From Myxococcales bacterium (GTDB lineage: Bacteria > Myxococcota_A > Polyangia > Polyangiales > Polyangiaceae): a stretch of DNA of 64,000 nt. The stretch covers positions 62,001 to 126,000 of the forward strand of contig SECP01000012.1 of NCBI GenBank assembly GCA_004193285.1. The letters run 5' to 3'. Shown one piece after another: positions 7,936-16,766 of the stretch; within the stretch, counting starts at the first letter, position 1; the number at the start of each line of letters is the position of its first letter. The notes under the pieces were generated by a model. That model saw nothing but the letters and a program-made list of their open reading frames with translations, did no database searches and was not told the origin of the DNA. The translations under genes and the position numbers were made by a program.

Positions 7936-8457
7936 ATGGCTAGCCGGAGCCGCTGGGCCCTCGTTGTTTCCTGTTTGGCGGGGATGGGATACGCCTGGCG
8001 CGTCTACTCGGTCTCGCCCGCCGTGGTGCCGGTACACTACGGGCCGAATGGGCTGCCGGATCGTTGGGGCTCCCCGGCGGAGCTACTAGCCGTTCACGCG
8101 GGGGTCATTGGCGTCAGCAGCGTGCTTTTTGCCGCGCTGCCCTGGCTCGTGCGGCGCGCTCCCTCCCTCGTTAATCTACCCAACAAGGAGTACTGGCTCG
8201 CGCCCGAGCGCCGGGACGAAGCGGCCGCAAAGCTCGAGGGGTGGTGCGGCGTGTTCGGCACTGCGCTCAACGTGCTGGTCATCACCCTGCAGGCGCTGCT
8301 CGCTGGCGGAACCGCTCAGGGGGCCCGCGGCGTCGCTTTCCTTCTGAGCGTCACGCTGGGCTTCGCACTTTTTACGATCGCTTCGTGCGTCTGGTTGTAT
8401 CGCTCCTACCGACTGCCCGCGGGCGCTGAATGGGCGCAGCCGCCGCGCGCTCGATGA
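7936..8457 (+). CDS. DUF1648-type integral membrane protein
   Basis: 173 residues from ATG 7936. The N-terminal hydrophobic segment is followed by V-P-V-H-Y-G-P-N-G-L-P-D-R-W-G-S, matching DUF1648 (P-x-H-x-x-x-x-G-x-P-D). Further membrane helices lie at about 57-75, 107-125 and 132-153. DUF1648 proteins in Gram-positives are linked to bacitracin/immunity-type membrane roles (SdpI-like), but here only the fold is supported. The ORF ends 16 bases from the convergent sigma54-regulator stop. Confidence 0.75.
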   Translation: MASRSRWALVVSCLAGMGYAWRVYSVSPAVVPVHYGPNGLPDRWGSPAELLAVHAGVIGVSSVLFAALPWLVRRAPSLVNLPNKEYWLAPERRDEAAAKLEGWCGVFGTALNVLVITLQALLAGGTAQGARGVAFLLSVTLGFALFTIASCVWLYRSYRLPAGAEWAQPPRAR

Positions 8458-8473
8458 AGGAAGGGCCTCCGCC

Positions 8474-9850
8474 TCAGTCTTGCTCGGGCTCGCGCGGGAT
8501 GCCGAAGCTCTCCAGCCAGCGGTAGATTTGACGCCGATCCCTGCCAAAGTGTTTTGCGGTGGCACGGACGCTGCCGCCGCTTGCCGCATACACCTGCAAA
8601 AGCTCCTCACGCGAGGGCCGCGCGCGCGCCGGAATCACGTCGCTCTGCCGCACTGCTGGGGCCAAGGGAGGAAGGCTCGCCTGGGCTCGGTCCGGCGGAG
8701 GCGGGCCCAAAAGCTCGGGCATGGCCTCGAGGAGCGAGCGCAGGCTGATCGGCCTCGGCACGTCCATACTGGCCAAGCGGTGGACCATGCGGTCGAGCCC
8801 GCGGAGGTTGTCCAGCCAGCTATGTAAGAGGATGCGCTCGGCGGCGTCCGCCTGAAAAGTGAGCGCGGCCTCCGCCCCGCGCTCGCGGTTCCAGGCGCCG
8901 AGCAGCACGCTGACCCAAGCCAAGATGTCCTGACGGCGCTCGCGAAGGGGCGGAAGCCGGAGCTCCCAAAGGGAGAGACGAGCGTACAAGTCGCGACGAA
9001 ATTGCTCCGCTTCCACTTGCACCGGCAGATCGCGGTTCGTCGCCGCCACCACTCGAACGTCCACCTTGCGCCCGTTCACGCTGCCCAGCGGGCGGACCTC
9101 GCCCTCTTGCAGAACGCGCAGGAGCTTGGGCTGGAGGTCCAGGGGCAGCTCGCCCAGCTCGTCCAAAAACAACGTGCCGCCGTGCGCCGCCACGAACAGG
9201 CCGGGCTGGGCTGCGCTCGCGCCCGTGAAGGCGCCGCGCTCGTGACCAAAGAGCTGACTTTCAATCAGTTGCGGCGACAGCTCCGCGCAGCTCAGGGCCA
9301 CGAACGGGCCGCCGCGGCCGCTGCGGCGATGAATCTCTTTGGCGAGCCGCTCCTTGCCCGTCCCCGTCTCGCCGATGATGAGGACGGAAGCCGGGTCCGG
9401 CGCGGCTCTTTCCACCAGCCCTCGGAGCCGTGCCATTTTCGGGCTCGCGCCGGGAAGCACCGGATCTTCGCCGAAGCTGCCGCTCGAAGTTTCGTCGACG
9501 ACGGCGAGCACGTCCCCCAGGCGCACCAGCGCTTGCACCGTGAGCGGGGCTGGGGAGTCGTGGCGCTCGCCGTTGATACGCGTCCCGTTGCGACTGCTCA
9601 GGTCCTGCAGGCACAGGATGCCGCCCAAGCCCGTCTCCACGCGCGCGTGGCGGCGCGAGATGGTGGAGTGAAAGATGCACGCGACGTCCGTATCCGGCGA
9701 GCGGCCGAGCACGAGGCCGCGACGCAGTGGGATGGCCTGAGCGGGCAGAGCCTCCGGGTAAACGACGGTGAGCTCCCGCGCCGAGCCCTCCCACTCGGAG
9801 GTGGGGCCCTGCGGCTCCGTCGCTTGAAATCCGGAATGACTGTCCGTCAT
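8474..9850 (-). CDS. FHA domain-containing sigma54-dependent transcriptional activator
   Basis: 458 residues from the ATG at 9850, directly after the TAA of the upstream gene, which fixes the start better than longer frames. Domains: an FHA phosphothreonine-binding domain (about 30-120, with L-G-R-S, S-R-R-H-A and N-G-T motifs), an AAA+ sigma54-interaction domain (about 135-365; Walker A G-E-T-G-T-G-K near 157, G-A-F-T-G-A near 205, L-F-L-D-E-L-G-E Walker B) and a Fis-type helix-turn-helix (about 415-455, ending R-Q-I-Y-R-W-L). It probably activates sigma54 promoters when its FHA domain sees a phosphoprotein, most simply one phosphorylated by the kinase three genes upstream in the same operon. 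Confidence 0.93.
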   Translation of the reverse strand: MTDSHSGFQATEPQGPTSEWEGSARELTVVYPEALPAQAIPLRRGLVLGRSPDTDVACIFHSTISRRHARVETGLGGILCLQDLSSRNGTRINGERHDSPAPLTVQALVRLGDVLAVVDETSSGSFGEDPVLPGASPKMARLRGLVERAAPDPASVLIIGETGTGKERLAKEIHRRSGRGGPFVALSCAELSPQLIESQLFGHERGAFTGASAAQPGLFVAAHGGTLFLDELGELPLDLQPKLLRVLQEGEVRPLGSVNGRKVDVRVVAATNRDLPVQVEAEQFRRDLYARLSLWELRLPPLRERRQDILAWVSVLLGAWNRERGAEAALTFQADAAERILLHSWLDNLRGLDRMVHRLASMDVPRPISLRSLLEAMPELLGPPPPDRAQASLPPLAPAVRQSDVIPARARPSREELLQVYAASGGSVRATAKHFGRDRRQIYRWLESFGIPREPEQD

Positions 9851-9852
9851 CG

Positions 9853-11292
9853 TTACTGCTGCACCTCGAAGACGTAGGGCTCCGAAAGGTATTCCGGTTT
9901 CGTGCCTTCCACGAACGGTGAAAAGCCAGTGTAGGCGCCGAACCCGACTCGGTAAGTTCCGCTCGTGGGTACGGCGAAGGACCAAGCTCCTGTCACCCCG
10001 CTGAGTGGAGTCTGGATGTGGAGCGAAGCGCCTTGGGTGGTCTCGCGGCTGATGACGAAGCGGCCGCCCTCCGGCGCTTGCAGCAGGTTCAGCGTCGCCG
10101 TGCCCTCTTCCAGCTGGACCTCGTACCAGTCCTCGATGGCCTGACTCGTGGCGGAAGCGAACGGGTTGATGAACTGCGCGCTCACGGGGGTGTTCAGCTC
10201 GATGGGGGTAGCGGTGTCGGGCGTATCGTTCGGCTCGTTTTCGTCCTCCTCCGCGCTCAAGTGGATGGCGAGCTCCAGCCGCTTACCAGCGGCCGCGGAC
10301 GCTCCGACGTACGGCCAGAACCGAAGGAGAGTGGTGGTGCCCGGCCCCACCGAGACGTACACGCGAGTGGTGACGCCCGTCGCGACGAGGGTTTGGCCGA
10401 GCACCGCGAAATCCGAGCCGGCGAGCGCTTGCACGCCCGTGCGGAGCCCGGCTTGCTGCTGCAGCTCGAGCTCGATCACGTGGGCTCTGGCGTCGCTCGG
10501 AGCCGACACCTTCAACCAATCCTCATCCCCGACCGTGAAGTAGAGACTGGAGCGGGCGGACGCTGCGAGCGCGTGGTCGCGATCGCCGTTGGCCACCGGC
10601 TCCACGCCGTCGGACGTTTCCACGTAGTCGCCGGTGGGCCCACTATCGACGCCGCCCGCGGCTTCCCCCGCGCTTCCGTTCGAGTCGCCGGCGCTGGCGC
10701 TTTGCCCCGCTGCGCTCAGCGTGCCGCCCGAGCCGCCGCTCCCGCTCTCCTCGCCGCCGGTGCTCGAGCCGCCGCTGCTCGCACCGCCCGCGGCCGGCGC
10801 GCCTGCAGAACCGCCGTTTTCGGCGCCTTCCAGCACGATGTTGCCGAGCTCGTCGAGCTCGTCTTTGCCGGGGTCCGTGCTCGCGCACTCCGCGCTAACG
10901 GCGCAGACCTGGCCCGCGATGCACTCGTCGTCCTCGCGGCAGGAGTCCCGGCATTCTTCATCCACCCCGCACACCTGTTCCCCCGGGCAATCCCGATCGC
11001 GATCACAGCCGACTTCGTCTTCCAGCTGGCAGACGTTCGCCTGGCCATCCGCGCCGCGCACGCAGCGCAGGGGGTCCGTGCAGTCCTCGTCTTCGTTGCA
11101 GGCGATGTGACAGCGCTCGAACACGCACACGAGGTCGCCTTCGCAATCGGAGTTGATCGAGCAGCCTTGCGCGAGCTTCGCGGCTCTGAGCTTCTCTTCC
11201 GTGCTGTCCCCGCAGCCCCCAGCGAGCCATGCGAGCATCGTGCTCGTGGCCGCGAGCGTTACGAATCTTCTGGTCGTTCGGCGATTGGTCAT
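9853..11292 (-). CDS. Cys-rich secreted lipoprotein
   Basis: 479 residues from ATG 11292 (MTNRRTTRRFVTLAATSTML), giving a lipoprotein signal ending L-A-G-G-C. Residues about 35-150 hold four or five small disulfide-type repeats (C-S-x-x-x-D-C-x-G-x-x-C-V/x-x-x-x-C), common in myxobacterial surface proteins. A Gly/Ser/Ala linker follows, then a C-terminal beta-rich region with two pre-peptidase-type C-terminal-like segments (E-N-E-P-N-D-T-P-D-T-A-T-P is characteristic). It lies 13 bases after the PEGA gene and abuts the FHA-sigma54 gene, so it is likely the envelope component or sensor of this signalling operon. Confidence 0.8.
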   Translation of the reverse strand: MTNRRTTRRFVTLAATSTMLAWLAGGCGDSTEEKLRAAKLAQGCSINSDCEGDLVCVFERCHIACNEDEDCTDPLRCVRGADGQANVCQLEDEVGCDRDRDCPGEQVCGVDEECRDSCREDDECIAGQVCAVSAECASTDPGKDELDELGNIVLEGAENGGSAGAPAAGGASSGGSSTGGEESGSGGSGGTLSAAGQSASAGDSNGSAGEAAGGVDSGPTGDYVETSDGVEPVANGDRDHALAASARSSLYFTVGDEDWLKVSAPSDARAHVIELELQQQAGLRTGVQALAGSDFAVLGQTLVATGVTTRVYVSVGPGTTTLLRFWPYVGASAAAGKRLELAIHLSAEEDENEPNDTPDTATPIELNTPVSAQFINPFASATSQAIEDWYEVQLEEGTATLNLLQAPEGGRFVISRETTQGASLHIQTPLSGVTGAWSFAVPTSGTYRVGFGAYTGFSPFVEGTKPEYLSEPYVFEVQQ

Positions 11293-11305
11293 AGGTTCCT
11301 CCAGC

Positions 11306-12811
11306 TCAAAAGCGGCCATTCAGTTCGACGGCGCGCCCAGTCAGCCTCACGTCTAGCGAGCCGAAAACGTCACTTGCCGGCTTGGGCTCGTAGCGCGCCG
11401 GGTCATCTCCCAAACCGTACAGGAGAAGCCCGGCCGTGACCCCCAGCGCGCCGGCTCCGACTCCGAGCCAGCCGTAAATGTCTCGACCCTGCTTGGCGTC
11501 CAGGTCGGCCGCATAGATGTTCAGGCTCGTTTCGCAGGCGTCGTCCGGACACCCGCCTTTTTGCTCGGCAGCGTCCGCGTACTCGTCGAACCGCCGCCTG
11601 GCTTCGTTCTTTTGGCCTTGGTTCCAGATCAAGAAGCCGCCGGCACCTGCGGCCACCGCGCCTCCTGCGCCTAGCGCGATGTAGCTCCAAGTTCGGCGGC
11701 TGCGCGCGCGGCTGACGTAGTCGCTCAAGTACTCCGGAGTTGGAAGCAGGCTTGCGTCCAGCGTTTGTTCCCCGTGCTTGACCTCGACATCCCGCACGAT
11801 GTCGAAGAAGCCGGCGCGCTGCACCCGCACCGAGTGCAAGCCGAGGGGCAAACGCACGCCGCCCGCTGCTCTCGCGTGGGGCTCGCCATCCACGCTGACC
11901 ACCGCGCCCGGCTCGCTCAGCCGCAGCGCCAGGATGCCGCTGTCACGCAAGCCGGCCTGGGTGGGGCTCATCTTTGCCGCGAGCCGTGCGGAGCCGCCGG
12001 CGCTCAGCTGCAAGCGTTGCCTGACCGGAGCATAGCCGGCGCGGCGCAGCTCCAGCTCGTGGGCGCCGGCGCTGAGCGTGACCGGTTGCGGCAAGGGAGT
12101 GCGGCCCAGCGGCGTACCATCCACGAGCACGGTGGCGCCCGGCACGTTGCTCGTGACCGTGAGCTGCGCAGGAGCGACCTCGAGCGGCGTGAGCTCCACT
12201 TCCAAGATCTCCCGCGCGCGGCCCGCCACCGTCACTTGCAAGTGACGAGGCTCGTGGGCGGCGGCTGCGACCGAGACGAAATGAACGCCGGCCGTCAGAC
12301 GGATGGGAGGCGCCGGCGTCCGCGCCACGTCCACGTTATCGATTTGAACCACGGCCCGCGGCGTCGAAGACTTGATCTCGAGCCAGCCGACGCGAGCGAG
12401 CTGCGACTCGTACAGCGCCTGGGCTCGGTCCATCGTGCCAGGAGCAAGCTCCGAAATCGGAAACCCTCGAAGTGCTTCTAGCGCCTCCGCCGCCTGCACC
12501 GAGTGGCCCAAGCGAGCGCGCACCAGCGCGAGATTGAACAGCACCATAGGGTGGCCCGTGAGCTCGTGCGCCAGCTCGAACTCGGCAAGCGCGCCCATGG
12601 CGTCACCCTGGTTGTAAAGGGTCAGCCCGCGATCGAACCGCTGCCTCGCCTCCTCTTTGACGCGCGGGTCCAGGACCGCCGAGCTGCGCCCCGCCTCGGC
12701 GGTGGGCGAAGCGCCCCACGCCTGTGCCCGCGCGCCGCTCGTACCCGCGAGCGCGCCGACCAGCGCCAAGGCGGCGGGAGCGCAGCTAGTTCGCAAACGG
12801 GTTCCTCTCAC
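11306..12811 (-). CDS. TPR and PEGA-domain membrane protein
   Basis: 501 residues. The signal peptide ends near A-R-A-Q. One or two TPR-like helical pairs (about 50-120: RQRFDRGLTLYNQGDAMGALAEFELA) precede three to four PEGA-type beta modules (about 135-375; motifs such as G-A-T-V-L-V-D-G-T-P-L-G-R-T-P-L and A-V-V-S-V-D-G-E-P). A membrane helix near 400 (YIALGAGGAVAAGAGGFLIW) leaves a short C-terminal region. PEGA proteins are frequent partners of bacterial Ser/Thr kinases. The start overlaps the kinase stop by 26 bases, so the two are co-transcribed and probably translationally coupled. Confidence 0.88.
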   Translation of the reverse strand: MRGTRLRTSCAPAALALVGALAGTSGARAQAWGASPTAEAGRSSAVLDPRVKEEARQRFDRGLTLYNQGDAMGALAEFELAHELTGHPMVLFNLALVRARLGHSVQAAEALEALRGFPISELAPGTMDRAQALYESQLARVGWLEIKSSTPRAVVQIDNVDVARTPAPPIRLTAGVHFVSVAAAAHEPRHLQVTVAGRAREILEVELTPLEVAPAQLTVTSNVPGATVLVDGTPLGRTPLPQPVTLSAGAHELELRRAGYAPVRQRLQLSAGGSARLAAKMSPTQAGLRDSGILALRLSEPGAVVSVDGEPHARAAGGVRLPLGLHSVRVQRAGFFDIVRDVEVKHGEQTLDASLLPTPEYLSDYVSRARSRRTWSYIALGAGGAVAAGAGGFLIWNQGQKNEARRRFDEYADAAEQKGGCPDDACETSLNIYAADLDAKQGRDIYGWLGVGAGALGVTAGLLLYGLGDDPARYEPKPASDVFGSLDVRLTGRAVELNGRF

Positions 12812-14078
12812 TCAGGCCGTCCGCCGCCGCGCGCGAGCGGGGCACCGCGCTGGCGGAAGAGACGACCTTGCCCGGCGGCCGCCGAGTCGTGAAGCTCGAG
12901 CTCGCCGCCGACGTGGAGACGGCTGACCCGGGCGGCGCCGGCTCGGGGCTGCTCGCCGCGCTCGCCGCGTTGGTCGGCGCTGCAAGCTGCGCGGCGGAGC
13001 CAGCGCTCGGCGCGACGCTCGTGAACGAGCTCTGCGCAGACGGAGACGGAGCCACGTTGGTCGTGCCGTGAAGCACCGCCGCCGCGCCCGCGCCGAGCCC
13101 GACGAGCGCCACTGGCCAGAGCGCCCGGACCCGGCGCCGCGGCGGATTGGAGGACTTGCGAGGCGCCTGCGCGTGTTCCGCCGAGTGCAAAGCTAGGGTG
13201 GAGGCACTGGAGCTGGGCACCGCGAGATCATCCAGCGCCTGAGCGAAGTCAGTCACGGAAGCGAAGCGCTGGTTCGGGTCACGAGCGAGAGCGCGGGTCA
13301 GCAGCGCGTCCAGACCCGCGGGCACGCCGGCGACGAGCTCACTTGCGGGTGCGTACTGGCCTTCGAAGATCTTCACGCTCAGAGCCGGCAGCGTGTCTGC
13401 GTCGAAGGGCACACGCCCGCTGACACACTCGTAAAGAACGACTCCCAGCGCGTACACGTCCACCCGCGCGTCGATGTCCCGCTTGCTGACCACTTGCTCG
13501 GGCGACATGTAGTGCGGGGTCCCGAGCGTGGCTCCTTGCTCCGTCAACCGGGCGACGTTGTGCTGCTCCGCAAACTTCGAGATGCCAAAGTCCAGGATTT
13601 TCATGAAAGGCCGCGCGCCCGCGCACAAGAACAAGTTGTCCGGCTTGATGTCGCGGTGCACGATCCCCACCGCGTGGGCCGCAGCCAGGCCGTCCGCCAC
13701 TTGAAGCAGCAGCTCACGGGCCTCTTCGAAAGGCATTCTCCCCTTTTCGCGCAGCAGGTCGCGCAAGGGGCGCCCGCTCAACAGCTCCATGAAGATGTAA
13801 AGCTCGCCGCTCGGCAGCTCCCCCGCGTCGATGGTTTCCACGATGTGCGAATTGCCGATGCGACCCGCGGCGGAGGCTTCACGCAAAAAACGCTCTGCGA
13901 TATCGCTCGAGGCGACGAAGCTGTCGTGGAGGAGCTTCAGCGCTCCGCTGCGCTTGGTGACGAGGTGCTCCGCTTCGTAAACGGCGCCCATGCCGCCTTC
14001 GCCGATCATGCGGCGCACCAGGAACTTTTTGCCCAAGGTCTGGCCCTCGAGGCCGCTCGCACCCTGACTGTCCGGCAT
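12786..14078 (-). CDS. Eukaryote-like Ser/Thr protein kinase (PknB-type)
   Basis: 430 residues from ATG 14078 (MPDSQGASGLEGQTL); an ATG at 14084 is an equal alternative. The kinase domain spans about 17-285: glycine loop G-E-G-G-M-G-A-V-Y, A-L-K lysine, catalytic H-R-D-I-K-P-D-N near 140, D-F-G near 164, and Y-M-S-P-E-Q. A juxtamembrane linker and one hydrophobic segment (ALWPVALVGLGAGAAAVL) follow, then an Ala/Ser/Pro-rich outer tail without PASTA repeats. It should phosphorylate Ser/Thr on partner proteins. It is first in a four-gene operon (kinase, PEGA, lipoprotein, FHA-sigma54), which suggests a complete signal path from envelope to sigma54 transcription. Confidence 0.95.
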   Translation of the reverse strand: MPDSQGASGLEGQTLGKKFLVRRMIGEGGMGAVYEAEHLVTKRSGALKLLHDSFVASSDIAERFLREASAAGRIGNSHIVETIDAGELPSGELYIFMELLSGRPLRDLLREKGRMPFEEARELLLQVADGLAAAHAVGIVHRDIKPDNLFLCAGARPFMKILDFGISKFAEQHNVARLTEQGATLGTPHYMSPEQVVSKRDIDARVDVYALGVVLYECVSGRVPFDADTLPALSVKIFEGQYAPASELVAGVPAGLDALLTRALARDPNQRFASVTDFAQALDDLAVPSSSASTLALHSAEHAQAPRKSSNPPRRRVRALWPVALVGLGAGAAAVLHGTTNVAPSPSAQSSFTSVAPSAGSAAQLAAPTNAASAASSPEPAPPGSAVSTSAASSSFTTRRPPGKVVSSASAVPRSRAAADGLSERNPFAN

Positions 14079-14182
14079 GCGCATCCCTAAACGCGCTCTT
14101 ACCATCGGTGCGCGGGCCAGAACAGCCATAACGCGGAAAGGTCGAAGCCAGCATGCGGAGCCGTGCATCGGCGACCACGCGA

Positions 14183-15577
14183 TCACGGCGCAAACACGCC
14201 CATGATCAAGCGCGCGATCTCGGCACGGCGCTGCCTTCGGCGTTCGTCACGGCGTCGTGACGGGCGCGGGTCCGCCGCGATTTCCGCGAGCGCGCGGCAC
14301 AGGCGGTCGATGTCTTCTTCACTGGTACAGAGCCCCAAGCTCGCGCGGACCATGCCCGGCATGCGCCCATCGGGTTGGTTGCGTAGGCTGCGCGTGAGCG
14401 CGAGGTACTCCAGGCTGCTGAGCTCGGGCCGCCCCAAGAGTCGCGTCACCAACGGCTGCGCGCAGAAGCAGCCGCTGCGCACGCCAATGCCATGATCCAA
14501 CGCCAACGCCTCCGCGACCTCGCCGTGCTCGACGCCCTGCAGGTTGAAAGGGACGATGCCAACGCGGTCCCGGCGCAGCTCCAAGTCCGGGCTACCGTAC
14601 AAGGTCAGGCCCGGAATCGCGCGGAGGCCGCGCAGCGCCCGCCGAGTCAGCGTTCGTTCGCGCTCGGCGACGACCCGGAGGTCCAGCGAGGTGAGCGCGC
14701 GACAGGCGCGTGCCAGCGCGACCGCTCCGAGCAGGTTGGGAGTGCCCGCTTCCTGTCGATGCGGAGCGTTCAGCCAGGATTGTCGATCTGGAGTGACCAC
14801 GGAGACCGTGCCGCCCCCGCTCGCGAACGGTGGTCGTTGTTCGAAAGACTCGCGCGCACCCACGAGCGCCCCGGACCCGAACGGCGCATACATCTTGTGA
14901 CCGGAGAACGCGACGAAGTCGAGCTCGCGCTCTCCCGTCACCAAGCGCAGGCTGCGGTGCGCCACCAGCTGGGCCGCGTCGACGAAGATCTTCGCGCCGT
15001 AGCGGTGGGCCAGGTCCGCCAAAAGCCCGATATCCGGCATGTAGCCGGTGACGTTGGAGGCGCCGGTCACGGCAAGGAGCCGCACTCGCCCCTGGTGTCG
15101 CTTGAGGCACGCCTCCACCGCGTCCTCCGAGAGGCCCCCCTGAGCGTCCGCCTCGACTCGCACCACTCGCGCGACGCGGCGCCAAGGCAAATCGTTCGAA
15201 TGGTGCTCTAGCCCTGTCACGAGCACCACGTCGCCCGGCTCGAAGGCGATGCTGTGAGAAAGCACGTTGATCAAGTCCGTCGTATTCCGTCCGAACACGA
15301 CCACGTGCCGAAGCGCGTCGCCGCCCAGAAACTGCAGCACTTCCAGGCGGCAGCGCTGGTAGAGCTCGGTCGAGAGCTCGCTGGGCAGGCCGCTGCCGCG
15401 GTGCACGCCGCCGTAGTACGGAAGGGCCGCCTCTACCGCCTGCTTCACCACGACCAGCGCAGGAGTGGTCGCGGCGTGGTCCAGGTTGACGTAGCCCGGA
15501 GTGCCCTCGCAAAGGGGAGGAGGCTTGTCGTCCAACGGCGGCTTGGCGCTCGGCGCGGTCCTGCTCGATGCGTTCAT
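14183..15577 (-). CDS. Class V aminotransferase, SufS/cysteine-desulfurase-like
   Basis: 464 residues from ATG 15577 (MNASSRTAPSAKPPLDD). The open frame continues upstream to 16288, but that part runs antisense to the next gene and is rejected. PLP-enzyme hallmarks: V-N-L-D-H-A-A-T-T-P at the N-terminus, H-H-S-N-D-L-P-W, D-A-A-Q-L-V-A-H, Schiff-base lysine Lys228 in S-G-H-K-M-Y, and Cys370 in R-S-G-C-F-C-A-Q, the position of the SufS/CsdA persulfide cysteine. It likely removes sulfur from cysteine or a related substrate. No suf/isc genes flank it, so it may be a specialised desulfurase. An Arg-rich C-terminus is unusual. Confidence 0.88.
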   Translation of the reverse strand: MNASSRTAPSAKPPLDDKPPPLCEGTPGYVNLDHAATTPALVVVKQAVEAALPYYGGVHRGSGLPSELSTELYQRCRLEVLQFLGGDALRHVVVFGRNTTDLINVLSHSIAFEPGDVVLVTGLEHHSNDLPWRRVARVVRVEADAQGGLSEDAVEACLKRHQGRVRLLAVTGASNVTGYMPDIGLLADLAHRYGAKIFVDAAQLVAHRSLRLVTGERELDFVAFSGHKMYAPFGSGALVGARESFEQRPPFASGGGTVSVVTPDRQSWLNAPHRQEAGTPNLLGAVALARACRALTSLDLRVVAERERTLTRRALRGLRAIPGLTLYGSPDLELRRDRVGIVPFNLQGVEHGEVAEALALDHGIGVRSGCFCAQPLVTRLLGRPELSSLEYLALTRSLRNQPDGRMPGMVRASLGLCTSEEDIDRLCRALAEIAADPRPSRRRDERRRQRRAEIARLIMGVFAP

Positions 15578-15866
15578 GGCTCGAGCTTCATCAACTTGCG
15601 TGCCAGCTGCCGTCGCGAGCCCTGCCGGGTCGAAAGCGGCTATCGATCGGCGCGCAGGCCGCGAAAACGAGCGTAGCGGCGCCGCCGCGAACACCGCGCG
15701 CCGCGCGTCAGGCCGGCGATGTCCCATGCGATGTCCCATGGGACATCGCCGAACCCGCGTCGACGCAGGCGAGCCGTTGCCGCGCTTTCTCGTGCATTGC
15801 CGCGCCGGCGGCGGCTGATCCGCGGTGGCATTGGCCTTGCTGTACGGGGCTCGAGGAGAACGAACC
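15578..15866. other. Divergent intergenic region
   Basis: 289 bases between the divergent SufS-like gene and the lipoprotein gene. It holds the 22-bp palindrome with an extra half-site (15716-15749) and, at its right end, the GAGGAG site of the lipoprotein gene. Reading frames that cross it are antisense shadows. No promoter of standard sigma70 type is obvious. Confidence 0.6.
15716..15749. promoter_or_regulatory. 22-bp perfect palindrome plus additional half-site
   Basis: A perfect inverted repeat lies at 15728-15749 with half-site GCGATGTCCCA, and its 13-base left portion (GCGATGTCCCATG) is directly repeated at 15716-15728. Two tandem copies of a half-site with one full dyad between divergent genes is a typical layout for a dimeric regulator binding cooperatively. 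Confidence 0.5.
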
Positions 15867-16691
15867 GTGCAGCAAGCCTCTCGAGACCGATTCAAGACTT
15901 CGAAGAAACATGTGCGCAGCGGCTGGTGCGCCGCGCTCGGCGTCACCCTGCTGATTGGGTGCGCCGGAAGCGAACGCAAGCAAGTGCCGCCGCAAGGTGA
16001 GGGCGGCGAGGCAGGAGCGGCAGAAGCCGCGGCCGGCGACAGCCATGCTTCGCCCGACTCGGGCACGGGCGGTGTGGGCGGCGCCCAGGGCCCCGCTCCA
16101 CGCGATGAGGGAGAGGAGGCGATGGGAGGCGCGACCGCTGCGGGTGGGGCCGCGGACGTAGCCGATGAGCCCGGCGGAGCGGAAAGCGGAACCGACGTCG
16201 GCGGTGCCGAAGCGGGTGCGGGTCCCTCTGGCGCCGCAGGCGCGAGCGGCGAGCCGCCCATTCCCACGTCGGTTTGTGGCCCCGGCAAATGGTTCGCGGG
16301 GGAGGGGTTGTGCGGAGATTGTCCGCAGACATCGCCGGTGGTGGAGCTCGATTGCGACAGCTATGCCAGTGCCCAAGTGCTCACGAGCACGACGGGGCAG
16401 CTTCAATTCGCTTTTGCGAGCCTCCCCGCGGGCGTTCAGGCGCACGAGGCGAGCCCCGTCGATGTCAGCGTTTCGTACGTTGCGCCGGACGAATCCCACC
16501 TCCGTGTGCTCCGTCTCAACACTACGGGCTGGACGGTGGACCTCCGGGAAGCGCCTGACCCCCCGCAGTCGATCATCGTGCCGCCCTTCAGTACGGCGGA
16601 CGTTTGCGGCGGAGTGTTTCGTTCAATCGAAGCGGTGCGATTCGACCGCGCTGCGGGCCAAGCGACGACCTACGTGAAGGTGTGCCCATGA
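15867..16691 (+). CDS. Secreted lipoprotein of unknown function
   Basis: 274 residues from GTG 15867, with a strong GAGGAG eight to fifteen bases upstream; this start yields a signal peptide ending L-L-I-G-C. An Ala/Gly/Glu linker (about 35-135) leads to a C-terminal domain of about 140 residues with four cysteines (V-C-G-P-G-K-W-F-A-G-E-G-L-C-G-D-C then V-E-L-D-C) and beta-strand-rich sequence. No family recognised. It is transcribed away from the SufS-like gene; the palindrome at 15728-15749 lies about 120 bases upstream. Confidence 0.75.
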   Translation: MQQASRDRFKTSKKHVRSGWCAALGVTLLIGCAGSERKQVPPQGEGGEAGAAEAAAGDSHASPDSGTGGVGGAQGPAPRDEGEEAMGGATAAGGAADVADEPGGAESGTDVGGAEAGAGPSGAAGASGEPPIPTSVCGPGKWFAGEGLCGDCPQTSPVVELDCDSYASAQVLTSTTGQLQFAFASLPAGVQAHEASPVDVSVSYVAPDESHLRVLRLNTTGWTVDLREAPDPPQSIIVPPFSTADVCGGVFRSIEAVRFDRAAGQATTYVKVCP

Positions 16692-16766
16692 CCGACGCCT
16701 CGTAGTATTTTCGATAGCGCGGCTCATTGGCGCGCACTGCAGGAAGGACTAGAGTCGCCGCAGCAG

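Noticed and set aside
10018-11439. Long plus-strand frame opposite the Cys-rich lipoprotein gene
   Set aside because: Antisense shadow of a GC-rich gene; composition is Arg/Ala-rich without motifs.
15578-16288. N-terminal extension of the SufS-like enzyme (frame open to 16288)
   Set aside because: The added part is Pro/Ala/Arg-rich and antisense to the lipoprotein gene at 15867; the PLP-enzyme sequence begins after ATG 15577.
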